The notes under the pieces: model-generated
Databases searched by the model: none
What the model saw: only the letters and a program-made list of their open reading frames with translations
What the model was told of the DNA's origin: nothing
Made by a program: the position numbers and the translations under genes
Part shown: positions 11,087 to 18,189 of the stretch, piece after piece
How the letters are laid out: each line of letters opens with the position of its first letter
Position numbering within the stretch: the stretch's first letter is position 1
Origin: a virus
Direction: 5' to 3' (one strand)
IMG/VR virus record: IMGVR_UViG_3300036827_000071
Coordinates: 1-50,909 of that record
Length of the DNA stretch: 50,909 nucleotides

Positions 11087-11518
11087 ATGGCGGAACGGAA
11101 GTTTAGTTGCGCGGAGGACATGTATGCGTATGCAGACGTTCTCGGTGCTCAGTACACGTTCGACGTAGTCGGCGGCATCGCTCAAGGCTGGTTTAGGGTA
11201 CCTTCGAAGAACTCGGACATGTGTGGCATCGTCGACGATCTGCACTGGCAGAGGTTCAGGGGGCAGAGGCTCAAGGGAACGCAAACGGGAGAGAAGCTGG
11301 AGCTTCTGCACTTCTGGTTGGCGATTCATAAAGGCACGGACTACGAGTCGCGAGCGTCTGCACAGGTTCTCAACTATCTCGGCGCTCTCAAGCGTTCGAA
11401 GTGGATCTGGGAGAGAGACAGGCTCGATACGCTCGGTGCAGAGTGGCGTTCGAAGCTCGGCGAACGCGAGTTCAAGTACTGGACGTTCTTCAACGTCGAG
11501 TGGCTGGTCGTTCGATGA
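11087..11518 (+). CDS. 143-aa protein of unknown function
   Basis: ATG 11087 with AGGAG upstream in a good leader. The protein is aromatic- and Arg-rich (CAEDMYAYADVLGAQYTFDV, GIAQGWFRVPSKNSD, WIWERDRLDTLGAEW). It ends FKYWTFFNVEWLVVR, followed directly by the overlapping ATGA start of helix-turn-helix copy D. No catalytic motif, zinc site or membrane helix is seen. Sharing a near-identical promoter with copy C suggests it is expressed at the same stage. Confidence 0.65.
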   Translation: MAERKFSCAEDMYAYADVLGAQYTFDVVGGIAQGWFRVPSKNSDMCGIVDDLHWQRFRGQRLKGTQTGEKLELLHFWLAIHKGTDYESRASAQVLNYLGALKRSKWIWERDRLDTLGAEWRSKLGEREFKYWTFFNVEWLVVR

Positions 11519-11784
11519 GCGCAGAGGATCTCGAGTCGCAGATCGCTGCCGATGAGGCAAGGGACAAGGAAGAGCTGACGAAAGCCGGTCTGCTCAAGAT
11601 GAGTCCGATCGAGTATGCGCGGGCTCGAAAGCTCCAGCCACAGCTCGTGTACTACTACATCCGAGCAGGGCACATCAAGTCGGAAGAGTGCATCTGCGGT
11701 CGCGTTGTCATCGACATCGAGTCGGCTGATAAGTACCTCGCCGAGAAGGCCAAGAAGCAGAAGGGTACAGTGCAGAATGGGTAG
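11515..11784 (+). CDS. helix-turn-helix-like DNA-binding protein (copy D)
   Basis: 89 aa from ATG 11515, overlapping the previous stop by 4 nt. An acidic helix (MSAEDLESQIAADEARDKEE) precedes the core MSPIEYARARKLQPQLVYYY and IRAGHIKSEEC, with VIDIESADKYLAEKAKKQKG closing the fold. QPQLVYYYIRAGHI corresponds to PPQMVYNYGRKGLI in copy A. The same domain occurs with other N- and C-terminal extensions in copies B and C. A DNA-binding regulator is predicted. It carries two Cys (C-x-C) in the wing region, unlike the other copies. Confidence 0.75.
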   Translation: MSAEDLESQIAADEARDKEELTKAGLLKMSPIEYARARKLQPQLVYYYIRAGHIKSEECICGRVVIDIESADKYLAEKAKKQKGTVQNG

Positions 11785-11968
11785 GCGATGGTGGTTGCTG
11801 TACCTTCTAGGTGTGGCGATAGGTGTAGGCGTTGTTCTCCTAGTCGATCACTTCCTGCCTAGGTGGTGTCAGAACCTATGCCTTGCGATGTGCATAGTCG
11901 GTTGGCTGACGCTAGTCGTAGGCCCTGCGATCCGTACACTAATTCGAGCTGGCCGAGATGGGAAGTGA
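11777..11968 (+). CDS. 63-aa membrane protein with two transmembrane helices
   Basis: ATG 11777 overlaps the previous gene by 8 nt. After MGRRWW there are two hydrophobic helices, LLYLLGVAIGVGVVLLVDHF (residues ~7-25) and LCLAMCIVGWLTLVVGPAI (~34-52), then a basic tail (RTLIRAGRDGK). Both termini are likely cytoplasmic. It is expressed with early/middle genes rather than with lysis genes, so a superinfection or envelope role is more likely than holin. No family recognised. Confidence 0.6.
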   Translation: MGRRWWLLYLLGVAIGVGVVLLVDHFLPRWCQNLCLAMCIVGWLTLVVGPAIRTLIRAGRDGK

Positions 11969-12242
11969 CGGAGCAGGCGATGTTGGCTACCGGGAAGCGT
12001 CGAAGTTCAGACGGCGTAGGAAGAAGTTCCAAGGCGCAGACTGGACACCACCGAGCATGTCAGCCTTCCCGGAAGATGGTGAGTGGTGTAGGCCGTGCAA
12101 GATGCGTCATGGCTACTCCAACATCGGTGTCAAGTTCGAGAAGCGCTCCGACGGAGGTTTCCGGATCTTGTGGCTCTGCCCGAAGTATGGACACGTTGTC
12201 GGAACAAAGGACCTTGGAGAGGTGAAAGACGCCGATGCCTGA
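11958..12242 (+). CDS. 94-aa zinc-finger-like protein preceding the helicase
   Basis: ATG 11958 overlaps the previous gene by 11 nt. The chain is basic at the start (SKFRRRRKKFQGADWTPP), then CRPCKMRHGYSNIGVKFEKR and, about 20 residues later, LWLCPKYGHVVG. This gives C-x2-C and C...H ligands of a ribbon or treble clef. It overlaps the SNF2-like helicase gene by 8 nt and may be a partner or loader of it. Zinc and nucleic-acid binding are inferred. Confidence 0.65.
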   Translation: MGSDGAGDVGYREASKFRRRRKKFQGADWTPPSMSAFPEDGEWCRPCKMRHGYSNIGVKFEKRSDGGFRILWLCPKYGHVVGTKDLGEVKDADA

Positions 12243-13656
12243 CCTCAAGCTGTACGACTGGCAGGTCGATGACGTCGAGAAGCTGCTGAACCAGACAGGA
12301 GCTGCCATCGGCTCCGAGATGGGTACAGGCAAGACGCTTGAGGCCATCATCCTTATGGAGCAGTGGTATACCCAACGCCAAGCCCGCTGGCCGGATCTTG
12401 TTGTCGCGCCCCTGAATACGCATGATGGCTGGATGGATAAGTACGAGCGACTCAGTCCTGATACCGATATCATCCGTATCAACCGTAAGAACCGAGATGC
12501 CTTCCTAGAGGCCATCGAGAAGCGGCGAGGAGACGTCTTCCTTATGCACTGGGATGCAATCCGGTTCATGAAGGGGTTGCAGAAGATCCAGTTCGGCACC
12601 ATCGTGGCTGATGAAGCCCACCGAATGGCGAATCGGAAGAACATTTGGACTCGGGAACTCAAGAAGATTCCGGCCTACCACAAGCTTGCCATGAGCGGGA
12701 CGCTGAGCGGAGATGCTCCTCACGGTCTCTGGTCGCCCCTCAATTGGCTCTTCCCGCGCAAGTACACCTCGTTCTGGGCCTTCTACAAACAGTACGTAGA
12801 GGACGAGATCATCTACCCCCAAGGCTTCCGCAAGGTAAAGGGCCCGAAGAATGTCGAGAAGCTCCATGCTGAGCTCGAACCCTTCTGGGTACGCCACCTC
12901 AAGAAGGAACAGTGCTGCGCGGCTCATCCGAACGGTGCTATGCCATGGTTGAAGGAGAAGCACTATGACACCATATGGGTGGACTTGTCCCCGACACAGC
13001 GCCGCGTGTACGAAGAGATGCGAAAGCACATGGTCGCTTGGGTTGGTGAGCACGAAGACAGTCCGTTGGTGGCTCAAGTGGCCGTGGCACAGATGGTCAG
13101 ACTCTCGCAGATGGCCTTGGCTACTCCGTACATCGACCCCACTGATAGCGTCGTACGCCTCGAGTTGCCTTCGTCCAAAGCCGATGCAATTGTCGAGAAG
13201 CTCAGTGACAATCCGCATTCCAAGTTTGTTGTGGCGACGTCGTCCAAGAAGTTTGCCTACCTGCTTGCATCTCATCTTGCGGACAAGAAGATCAATGCCA
13301 CAGTCTTGTCTGGAGATACGCCTGACAGCGTTCGCCACGGCCAAGTGGCTCGCTTCGAACACGATGACAACCAGGCATTTATTGGAGTGATCGCCGCCAT
13401 GAACGAGGGCATTGACGGGCTGCAGCACAATTGCAGTACCATGATCTTTGCCGATCGGGATTGGTCGTCTGTCAAGAACAAGCAGTGTGAGGACAGGCTT
13501 GACCGAGATGGTCAGAAGGCAGCAGTACAGATCATCGACGTCATGGCACGTAATACCGTCGATCTCGGTCGACACCAGAAGCTCGTCCAGAAATGGTCAT
13601 GGATCAAGGCCTTGCTAGACGGCAAGGTAAGTCAAACAGAGGAGGTACAGGAATGA
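12235..13656 (+). CDS. SNF2-like superfamily 2 DNA helicase/translocase
   Basis: 473 aa. The order of motifs is standard for SNF2-type ATPases: an N-terminal Q-like segment (LYDWQVDDVEKLL), Walker A GSEMGTGKT (residues 26-34), motif Ia VVAPL, DEAH at 126-129, motif III MSGTLSG, then in the second RecA-like domain KFVVATSSKKFAYLL, VLSGDTP, motif V NEGIDGLQ and motif VI CEDRLDRDGQK followed by VQIIDVMARNTVD. It should use ATP to translocate on double-stranded DNA, remodelling replication or recombination intermediates. It lacks accessory nuclease or HNH domains, and the length is typical for phage members. Its start overlaps a zinc-finger-like gene. Confident as to superfamily, less so as to exact role. 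Confidence 0.9.
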   Translation: MPDLKLYDWQVDDVEKLLNQTGAAIGSEMGTGKTLEAIILMEQWYTQRQARWPDLVVAPLNTHDGWMDKYERLSPDTDIIRINRKNRDAFLEAIEKRRGDVFLMHWDAIRFMKGLQKIQFGTIVADEAHRMANRKNIWTRELKKIPAYHKLAMSGTLSGDAPHGLWSPLNWLFPRKYTSFWAFYKQYVEDEIIYPQGFRKVKGPKNVEKLHAELEPFWVRHLKKEQCCAAHPNGAMPWLKEKHYDTIWVDLSPTQRRVYEEMRKHMVAWVGEHEDSPLVAQVAVAQMVRLSQMALATPYIDPTDSVVRLELPSSKADAIVEKLSDNPHSKFVVATSSKKFAYLLASHLADKKINATVLSGDTPDSVRHGQVARFEHDDNQAFIGVIAAMNEGIDGLQHNCSTMIFADRDWSSVKNKQCEDRLDRDGQKAAVQIIDVMARNTVDLGRHQKLVQKWSWIKALLDGKVSQTEEVQE

Positions 13657-13970
13657 GTCTCGAGACCCGCAAGAGGATCCTGGAGGTGCAGCTGGAGCGT
13701 GCAGCTGCAGAGCTGTTCAGGCTGGAGCAGTTGCCGACGGACGACTTCGAAGATGGAGCGATCCTTCGATTCGACAAGCGCTTCGGCGGCCCGACCAGCT
13801 TCGCCTACAGCTACGTGTTCCTCAAGTGCTCTGGCGCCTGGTATGGCACTGGTCCGAAGCAGCGCAACCCGCAGAGGTGGGAAGAGCTGTTGGAGTTCAT
13901 TTCCTCCGGTGTCGACGAGGTCTGGATGGTTACGGACTTCGAGTTGGTCGAGGAGCTCGGCAATGCGTAA
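13653..13970 (+). CDS. 105-aa conserved-type phage protein, unknown function
   Basis: ATG 13653 with GAGGAGG about 7 nt upstream, overlapping the helicase stop by 4 nt. The first 30 residues form a helix (TRKRILEVQLERAAAELFRL). The rest is beta-rich: DGAILRFDKRFGGPTSFAYS, YVFLKCSGAWYGTGP, then a helix (WEELLEFISSGVDEVWMVTD). The pattern of an aromatic strand ending W-Y-x-T-G followed by W-x-x-L is one I associate with small unnamed actinophage proteins. No activity can be inferred. Confidence 0.65.
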   Translation: MSLETRKRILEVQLERAAAELFRLEQLPTDDFEDGAILRFDKRFGGPTSFAYSYVFLKCSGAWYGTGPKQRNPQRWEELLEFISSGVDEVWMVTDFELVEELGNA

Positions 13971-14154
13971 CTGTTACGTGTTCGACTCGAAGAAGATCAA
14001 CGAGGGCAAACTCCGCAACGAAGGCCTCGAGCGTCTTCGGAAGGACCCAAACGACAAGACCACCATTCACCTTCACGGAGAGGGTCAGCGTTGCAATGGC
14101 GGCTGCTACCTTGTACGTGAAGCGCCATCCAACTCAGAGAAGCGGAGGAGCTAA
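13963..14154 (+). CDS. 63-aa protein of unknown function
   Basis: ATG 13963 overlaps the previous gene by 8 nt, with GAGGAG 8-13 nt upstream. The sequence MRNCYVFDSKKINEGKLRNE and TTIHLHGEGQRCNGGCYLVR carries three Cys and two His that could form a small metal site, with a basic C-terminus. The next ATG shares its A with this gene's TAA. Unknown function; the overlaps on both sides argue that it is a real gene. Confidence 0.6.
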   Translation: MRNCYVFDSKKINEGKLRNEGLERLRKDPNDKTTIHLHGEGQRCNGGCYLVREAPSNSEKRRS

Positions 14155-14456
14155 TGCGTCGCATCCTCAAGTACCAGTTCACGGAAGAGTCTGTCGATGG
14201 GATGCGAGTGCCTGCGGGCAAGGTGATCCATGTGGGGGAGCAGCGCAACGGACCAGGTAGCTCTGCACTGCCGACCGTATGGGTCGAGACGTCGGACTAC
14301 TTCCCGGAGAGCCGATCGCAAGTTCTGGCGATCGTGGCTACCGGTGGCAAGCCAATCAACGGGTGGTCTCATGTCGGTACTGCCATCTGTCTGAACGGTG
14401 CACTGGTCTGGCATGTGTACACCTCGCACAAGATGGAGGCACCAGTCAGTGGCTAA
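14154..14456 (+). CDS. 100-aa small conserved phage protein (beta-rich)
   Basis: Starts MRRILKYQFTEESVDGMRVP, continues AGKVIHVGEQ, LPTVWVETSD, and ends VGTAICLNGALVWHVYTSHK. I recognise this order (I-x-K-Y-x-(L/F), P-x-G-x-x-(V/I)-x-H-V-(G/A)-E-Q, G-T, VWHV) from a widespread family of small phage and bacterial proteins of unknown function. The fold is probably a compact beta barrel. Coupled to both neighbours by overlaps. Confidence 0.65.
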   Translation: MRRILKYQFTEESVDGMRVPAGKVIHVGEQRNGPGSSALPTVWVETSDYFPESRSQVLAIVATGGKPINGWSHVGTAICLNGALVWHVYTSHKMEAPVSG

Positions 14457-14616
14457 GACGATCGGACACGCGAACACGGTTGGCGAGCTCAAGAAGATCC
14501 TGGAGCAGGTCATCGAGAAGCACGGCGAGGACTTCCCAGTGCGAGTGCCAACTATGTCACATACCTGGGCACCGGATGTAGAGGAGCACCAACTCTGCAT
14601 CCTCTTGACGCCATAA
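14449..14616 (+). CDS. 55-aa protein of unknown function
   Basis: GTG 14449 overlaps the preceding stop by 8 nt, and the frame ends in a TAATG shared with the next gene. The sequence (HANTVGELKKILEQVIEKHG, EDFPVRVPTM) starts with an amphipathic helix followed by two strands, and is acidic at its end. This helix-then-PVRV form recalls small phage proteins that begin V-x-E-L-I-x-x-L-(x)n-D-x-P-V-x-(V/I), without a known function. An ATG start at 14398 exists in frame but overlaps the upstream gene by 59 nt. Confidence 0.55.
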   Translation: MAKTIGHANTVGELKKILEQVIEKHGEDFPVRVPTMSHTWAPDVEEHQLCILLTP

Positions 14617-15044
14617 TGGCTAGGCTGATATGCCTCTACGTCGAGGACAACGAAGCCGCAGAAGCCTTTGTACAGGAAACCATCGAGACCGAAGGTCGCT
14701 TCTCTTGTGTCGTTAGCGACATGAACGAGACGATTGAAGGTAAGATGGTTCCGGTTGCCTTGTTCGCTGTGCCAACACAGTACTGCGAATGCGACAAGGC
14801 TGGACTCGACGCAGGCAAGATCGCCTCTGGGCAACCAGCTGACGGCAAAGGCATTGCCAGAGGCGCGAAGCTTGGCTGGTGGGTGCATCGTACTTGTGGC
14901 AAGCCTGTCTACAAGGGCTGGCAGTCGCCTCGTAACCTGCTGGAGAACAAGGAAGAGGTAGCCAAGGAGACGGGACTCGACGTCATGTGGCTGAGTTGGA
15001 GCTGGCGTACGCCTCTGAAAGGGTCTTGGTACCCAAATGGTTAG
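14616..15044 (+). CDS. 142-aa protein with a Cys/His cluster, unknown function
   Basis: ATG 14616 shares its A with the previous TAA. The N-terminal ~50 residues form an alpha/beta unit (MARLICLYVEDNEAAEAFVQ). The middle holds TQYCECDKAG and, 30-35 residues later, GWWVHRTCGKPVYKGW, giving C-x-C and H-x2-C ligands of a zinc-ribbon type. The last 35 residues are helical, then Trp-rich (DVMWLSWSWRTPLKG). It closes this operon: a strong hairpin begins within its stop codon. Confidence 0.6.
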   Translation: MARLICLYVEDNEAAEAFVQETIETEGRFSCVVSDMNETIEGKMVPVALFAVPTQYCECDKAGLDAGKIASGQPADGKGIARGAKLGWWVHRTCGKPVYKGWQSPRNLLENKEEVAKETGLDVMWLSWSWRTPLKGSWYPNG

Positions 15045-15068
15045 CAGTGTAGTAAAGCACTACACTGC
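15044..15068 (+). terminator. 10-bp perfect hairpin closing the 11087-15044 operon
   Basis: GCAGTGTAGT (15044-15053) pairs with ACTACACTGC (15059-15068) around a 5-nt loop. Only a few Ts follow (GTAATCTTT). It begins within the last codon of the gene and precedes the promoter at 15101, as expected for a terminator. Confidence 0.65.
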
Positions 15069-15100
15069 GTAATCTTTCCGTAAAGGTCGCTTGAGGCCTA

Positions 15101-15129
15101 TTGAGGGTGGTGTGATACTGCGCTATAAT
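15101..15129 (+). promoter_or_regulatory. promoter of the replication/recombination operon
   Basis: TTGAGG (15101-15106), a 17-bp spacer and TATAAT (15124-15129), with GCGC before the -10 as at 7823 and 11018 (CGCTATAAT against CGCTATATAAT). It lies 32 nt before the TTG start of the Cas4-like nuclease gene. Confidence 0.65.
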
Positions 15130-15160
15130 AGGACTAGAACACAAACCACAGGGGTGTGCA

Positions 15161-16447
15161 TTGCCAGTCATTGACGGTCTAGCAGAGGCAGTGGGATCCA
15201 AACTTCCACTTGCTGAGTTCCATGAAGTACACAACTCCGAACGGATGTCCTTTCGAGGTTGTCGCAGGCGCTGGAACTGGGCCTTCCAGCAGCGTTGGAC
15301 TCCACCAGTTACGGCCAAGCCGCTTGAGTTCGGGACGGCGTACCATAAAGCCATGGAGGTCTACTACGACCCAGAGACGTGGGACTGGGATCATGATCTC
15401 AATGCCCTTGCCTCGGTTGGCGCTTTCACGAAGGTCTGCGAAGAGCAGCGACAGAAGTACATGGCGCATCTTCGATCAACAGGCATGGAAGCGATGGACC
15501 CAGAAGCACAGGACGACTACAACGAGCGCCTCGAACTCGGTATCGGTATGCTACGGTACTACTTCGAGAAGGTCGCACCCGTTGAGGACGTACACATCAA
15601 GCCACTGCACACCGAGATTCAGTTCCAAGTTCCAGTACTCCAGCCCGAGGCATACGAAAGGTTCACACATGCAGAGATCGTCGCTGGCCTCCAAGACCAG
15701 GACTTTCTGGATCGTTGGCAGCTGCGTTGTAGCAGTCCTGTCTGCGCTGAACGACATGTTCCAGATGCTCCAGTCGTCTTCGCAGGAAGACTCGACCTCC
15801 TCCTCGAGAACATTCACGACGGAGGACAATGGATCCTCGACTGGAAAACCGCAGCAAGACTGAGCGGCGAGAAGGGTGAAGAGTTCCTCCTCACCGACAA
15901 CGCCATCACAGCGTACTGCTGGGCCCTGTGGTGCCTTGGAATCGACATCCGCGGGTTCATCTACCACGAGGAGAAGAAGGCCTTTCCTGAACCGCCTAAG
16001 CGGAATCAGAAGCCGTACAAGGGATGCATGTACAGCCAGAACAAGCAGATGTCGACTACGTACGACATCTACAAGACAACCGTCGAAGAAGGTGACAAAG
16101 CCGCCTACGACAAGGGCCTGTACAACGACATGCTCGCCTTCCTCAAGGCTGTAGAGGAAGAAGGTGCAGCCTTCCACAACCGGTTCCAGGTTCACCGAAG
16201 TGCTACCGAGTTGGCAAATGCCGGCTACTACATCGCACTCGAGTGCCTCGACATGACTGCTCCTGACCTCCGCATCTATCCGCAGCCCGGCCGATTCAGT
16301 TGTGGCGGGTGTGCGTACCGTCAGCCTTGTATCGGTCAGACAGCTGGCGAGGACTACGTCTACACGCTAACTAGCCTGTTCACAAGACGTGACCACTACT
16401 GGATTCGAGAAGAGCCCAGCACCGACAAGGGCGCGGGGATGGACTGA
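15161..16447 (+). CDS. Cas4/RecB-like PD-(D/E)XK nuclease with an iron-sulfur-type cysteine set
   Basis: 428 aa from TTG 15161 (GGGG 5-8 nt upstream). The nuclease core is visible as GRLDLLL (D212) and ILDWKT (D227, K229), the D...D-x-K pattern of RecB-family exonucleases, with an earlier helix FGTAYHKAMEVYY supplying the usual H. C34 near the N-terminus and C381, C384 and C390 near the C-terminus match the split four-cysteine 4Fe-4S cluster of Cas4 and AddB-type nucleases. Predicted activity: resection of DNA ends for recombination or replication, working with the Sak4-like ATPase two genes downstream. It is larger than stand-alone Cas4 (about 200 aa), and no CRISPR array is present. Confidence 0.85.
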   Translation: MPVIDGLAEAVGSKLPLAEFHEVHNSERMSFRGCRRRWNWAFQQRWTPPVTAKPLEFGTAYHKAMEVYYDPETWDWDHDLNALASVGAFTKVCEEQRQKYMAHLRSTGMEAMDPEAQDDYNERLELGIGMLRYYFEKVAPVEDVHIKPLHTEIQFQVPVLQPEAYERFTHAEIVAGLQDQDFLDRWQLRCSSPVCAERHVPDAPVVFAGRLDLLLENIHDGGQWILDWKTAARLSGEKGEEFLLTDNAITAYCWALWCLGIDIRGFIYHEEKKAFPEPPKRNQKPYKGCMYSQNKQMSTTYDIYKTTVEEGDKAAYDKGLYNDMLAFLKAVEEEGAAFHNRFQVHRSATELANAGYYIALECLDMTAPDLRIYPQPGRFSCGGCAYRQPCIGQTAGEDYVYTLTSLFTRRDHYWIREEPSTDKGAGMD

Positions 16448-16734
16448 TGGAAGGCTGCCCCGCTGACGCGGTATCGGTTTGTCATCACGGCTGCGAGATA
16501 GGCGAAGGTTGTCATTTACAAGACCAGGCCAATGCAGCTCTGCTGCAACGCCGGCAGGCCGAAGCCGCAGTACGAGAGGTAATCACGCCCGTCTTTGCTA
16601 TGGCCGCAATGCTCAAGGACACGTTTGATGCCTACTTACAGGTAGGCTTCACAGAGAATCAGGCACTCAAGCTGATTGCCTACTATATGGCTTCCATTGG
16701 CAACTCCGCCAGTGGGGAAGAGGAAGGGGAGTAA
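16447..16734 (+). CDS. 95-aa protein, unknown function, between nuclease and recombinase
   Basis: ATG 16447 overlaps the nuclease TGA. The first third is Cys/His-rich (MEGCPADAVSVCHHGCEIGE, GCHLQ) and could bind a metal. The rest is helical (QRRQAEAAVREVITPVFAMA, MLKDTFDAYLQVGF, ENQALKLIAYYMASI). The helical part resembles small phage proteins with an F(x)nAYxQAGFTExQAxxLV pattern, again without a known role. The stop shares a base with the next start (TAATG). Confidence 0.65.
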   Translation: MEGCPADAVSVCHHGCEIGEGCHLQDQANAALLQRRQAEAAVREVITPVFAMAAMLKDTFDAYLQVGFTENQALKLIAYYMASIGNSASGEEEGE

Positions 16735-17564
16735 TGGTAGCAGAAGCGGTCGCACCGCCACCAAAACAGGAGCAGGTGCTGACTCCGCGAAGCCTGGCAG
16801 GACTCAGGCTGGAGAAGATCGAAGAGCACAGTCCATCCATCAACATGCTGATCTATGGCGAGTCAGGTGCAGGCAAGACAACGCTTGCCGGTACCTCTGA
16901 CTTGGTGCCGGAGATGCGCAAGTGTCTCCTGATCGACATCGAGGGTGGATCGTTCACTCTTCGTCACGTCGCGCCGAACATTGAACGCGTTCGGATCAAG
17001 ACGTGGACAGAGATGCAGGATGTCTGGACTCAGCTGGATGCCGGCGACCACGACTTTCAGACCGTGATCGTTGACAGCTTGTCGGAGATCCAGAAGTTCA
17101 GCATGTACGCCATCATGGAGGCAGTCGTTGCCAAGGAGCCCGAAAGGGACATCGAGGTGCCGAGCCTTCGGGAGTACATGAAGAACCAGGAGCACATGCG
17201 GAAGTTCGTGCGTATGTTCCGAGACCTGCCTGTCAACACCATTTTCACTGCGCTCCTGCGTAAGGACGAGGACAAGAAGCGAGGCACGATCAGCTACTTG
17301 CCTGGTCTGCAGGGCAAGGTGGCACCGGAAGTCTCGGCGATGATGGACGAGGTGTTCTACCTCTACATCAAGGACATCGACGATGCCCAGCACCGAGTCG
17401 CCCTGTGCAACAAGACAGAGGACATTGTGGCAAAGGACCGTTCAGGTGCTCTGCCGCAGATCCTCGTCGATCCGGAAATGAAGACCATCTACAACACACT
17501 CATCAGTGCAGCTGCCGGAGACACAACCGGCGAGAAGGTGTCCACCGACACCACTAAGGAGTAA
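16734..17564 (+). CDS. Sak4-like RecA-fold ATPase (single-strand annealing recombinase type)
   Basis: 276 aa. Walker A is YGESGAGKTT (residues 41-50), preceded by INMLI; Walker B is TVIVDSLSE (110-118). The chain also has LLIDIEGG after the first strand and IFTALLRKDEDKK, in the style of the phage AAA_24/Sak4 group of short RecA-like core proteins lacking the other RecA domains. In other phages these anneal single strands with help of their own ssDNA-binding protein. The next gene encodes such a protein, and a Cas4-like nuclease lies upstream, so a phage recombination set is likely. The last ~25 residues are Thr-rich and disordered. Confidence 0.8.
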   Translation: MVAEAVAPPPKQEQVLTPRSLAGLRLEKIEEHSPSINMLIYGESGAGKTTLAGTSDLVPEMRKCLLIDIEGGSFTLRHVAPNIERVRIKTWTEMQDVWTQLDAGDHDFQTVIVDSLSEIQKFSMYAIMEAVVAKEPERDIEVPSLREYMKNQEHMRKFVRMFRDLPVNTIFTALLRKDEDKKRGTISYLPGLQGKVAPEVSAMMDEVFYLYIKDIDDAQHRVALCNKTEDIVAKDRSGALPQILVDPEMKTIYNTLISAAAGDTTGEKVSTDTTKE

Positions 17565-17567
17565 GTC

Positions 17568-18077
17568 ATGGGTATGAAGCTCAACCTGTCCGACGTCGAG
17601 GTACGGGATTTCGATCCGCTGCCGGTCGGCAACTACACAGTCCGCATCACTGACTGGGAGCCTCGCGAGTCGCACTCCGAGAAGAACCCAGGCAAGTGGT
17701 ACCTGAACGTCGAGATGACGGTGATCGAGGGCCAGTACGAGGATCGCAAGTGCTGGACCAACGTCAACTTCATGCCGCAGGCTCTGTTCTCCCTCAAGGG
17801 GATCGCAGTCGCAACCGGCACGGAGGCGGCCATCGAGGCTCTCGAGACCACGGGTGCTGACGAGAACTACGAAGAGATCGCAGCCCTCGTTGGTCAGGTG
17901 CTCGAAGACGCGAACGCTGAGTTCGTCGTCAAGGTCCGCAAGGGCAAGCCGTACGTGAAGGACGGTGTGAAGCAGGAGGGCAACAACGAGGTCAAGGGCT
18001 TTGCGCCCGTTGGCTCTGCCCAGGCAACTGCCACGGCAGGCTCGAGCGGTGGAGGCGGAAACCCGCTGCTGCCGTAG
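17568..18077 (+). CDS. single-stranded DNA-binding-like protein (DUF669 type)
   Basis: 169 aa from ATG 17568 with AAGGAG 6-7 nt upstream, 3 nt after the recombinase gene. The fold is beta-rich and begins FDPLPVGNYTVRITDWEPRE, then NPGKWYLNVEMTVIEGQYED, RKCWTNVNFMPQALFSLKGI, the typical sequence of phage DUF669/SSB-like proteins that partner Sak-type recombinases. The C-terminus is a flexible Gly/Ala/Ser tail ending NPLLP; bacterial SSB proteins also have such a tail, but with an acidic tip that is absent here. It is expected to coat single-stranded DNA during replication and annealing. Confidence 0.75.
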   Translation: MGMKLNLSDVEVRDFDPLPVGNYTVRITDWEPRESHSEKNPGKWYLNVEMTVIEGQYEDRKCWTNVNFMPQALFSLKGIAVATGTEAAIEALETTGADENYEEIAALVGQVLEDANAEFVVKVRKGKPYVKDGVKQEGNNEVKGFAPVGSAQATATAGSSGGGGNPLLP

Positions 18078-18085
18078 TCAGTAAC

Positions 18086-18162
18086 GTGGAAGGCGCCAGT
18101 TGCGGTGGGCACTACAGGTCGGGAGGCCTGGTGCGAGCTGAGGAAGGACTGGCGCCTTCCAC
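18086..18162 (+). ncRNA. 15-bp perfect stem enclosing a structured 47-nt loop
   Basis: GTGGAAGGCGCCAGT (18086-18100) pairs with ACTGGCGCCTTCCAC (18148-18162) without mismatch. Inside, GCAC/GTGC and CAGG/CCTG stack on each other with a 2-nt bulge (18109-18134). The element fills the gap between the ssDNA-binding gene and the primase, 28 nt before the GTG start. It could reduce read-through (attenuator), be cut by RNase III, or be a small RNA. Confidence 0.6.
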
Positions 18163-18189
18163 CCGCCTACATCTCGGAGGAACCAACCT

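Noticed and set aside
12505-13575. 356-aa minus-strand frame
   Set aside because: Lies wholly inside the SNF2-like helicase gene on the other strand. No recognisable motifs; typical shadow of GC-rich third positions.
15161-16447. CRISPR-associated Cas4
   Set aside because: The nuclease has Cas4-like motifs, but no repeats, Cas1 or Cas2 were found; it sits in a phage recombination operon.
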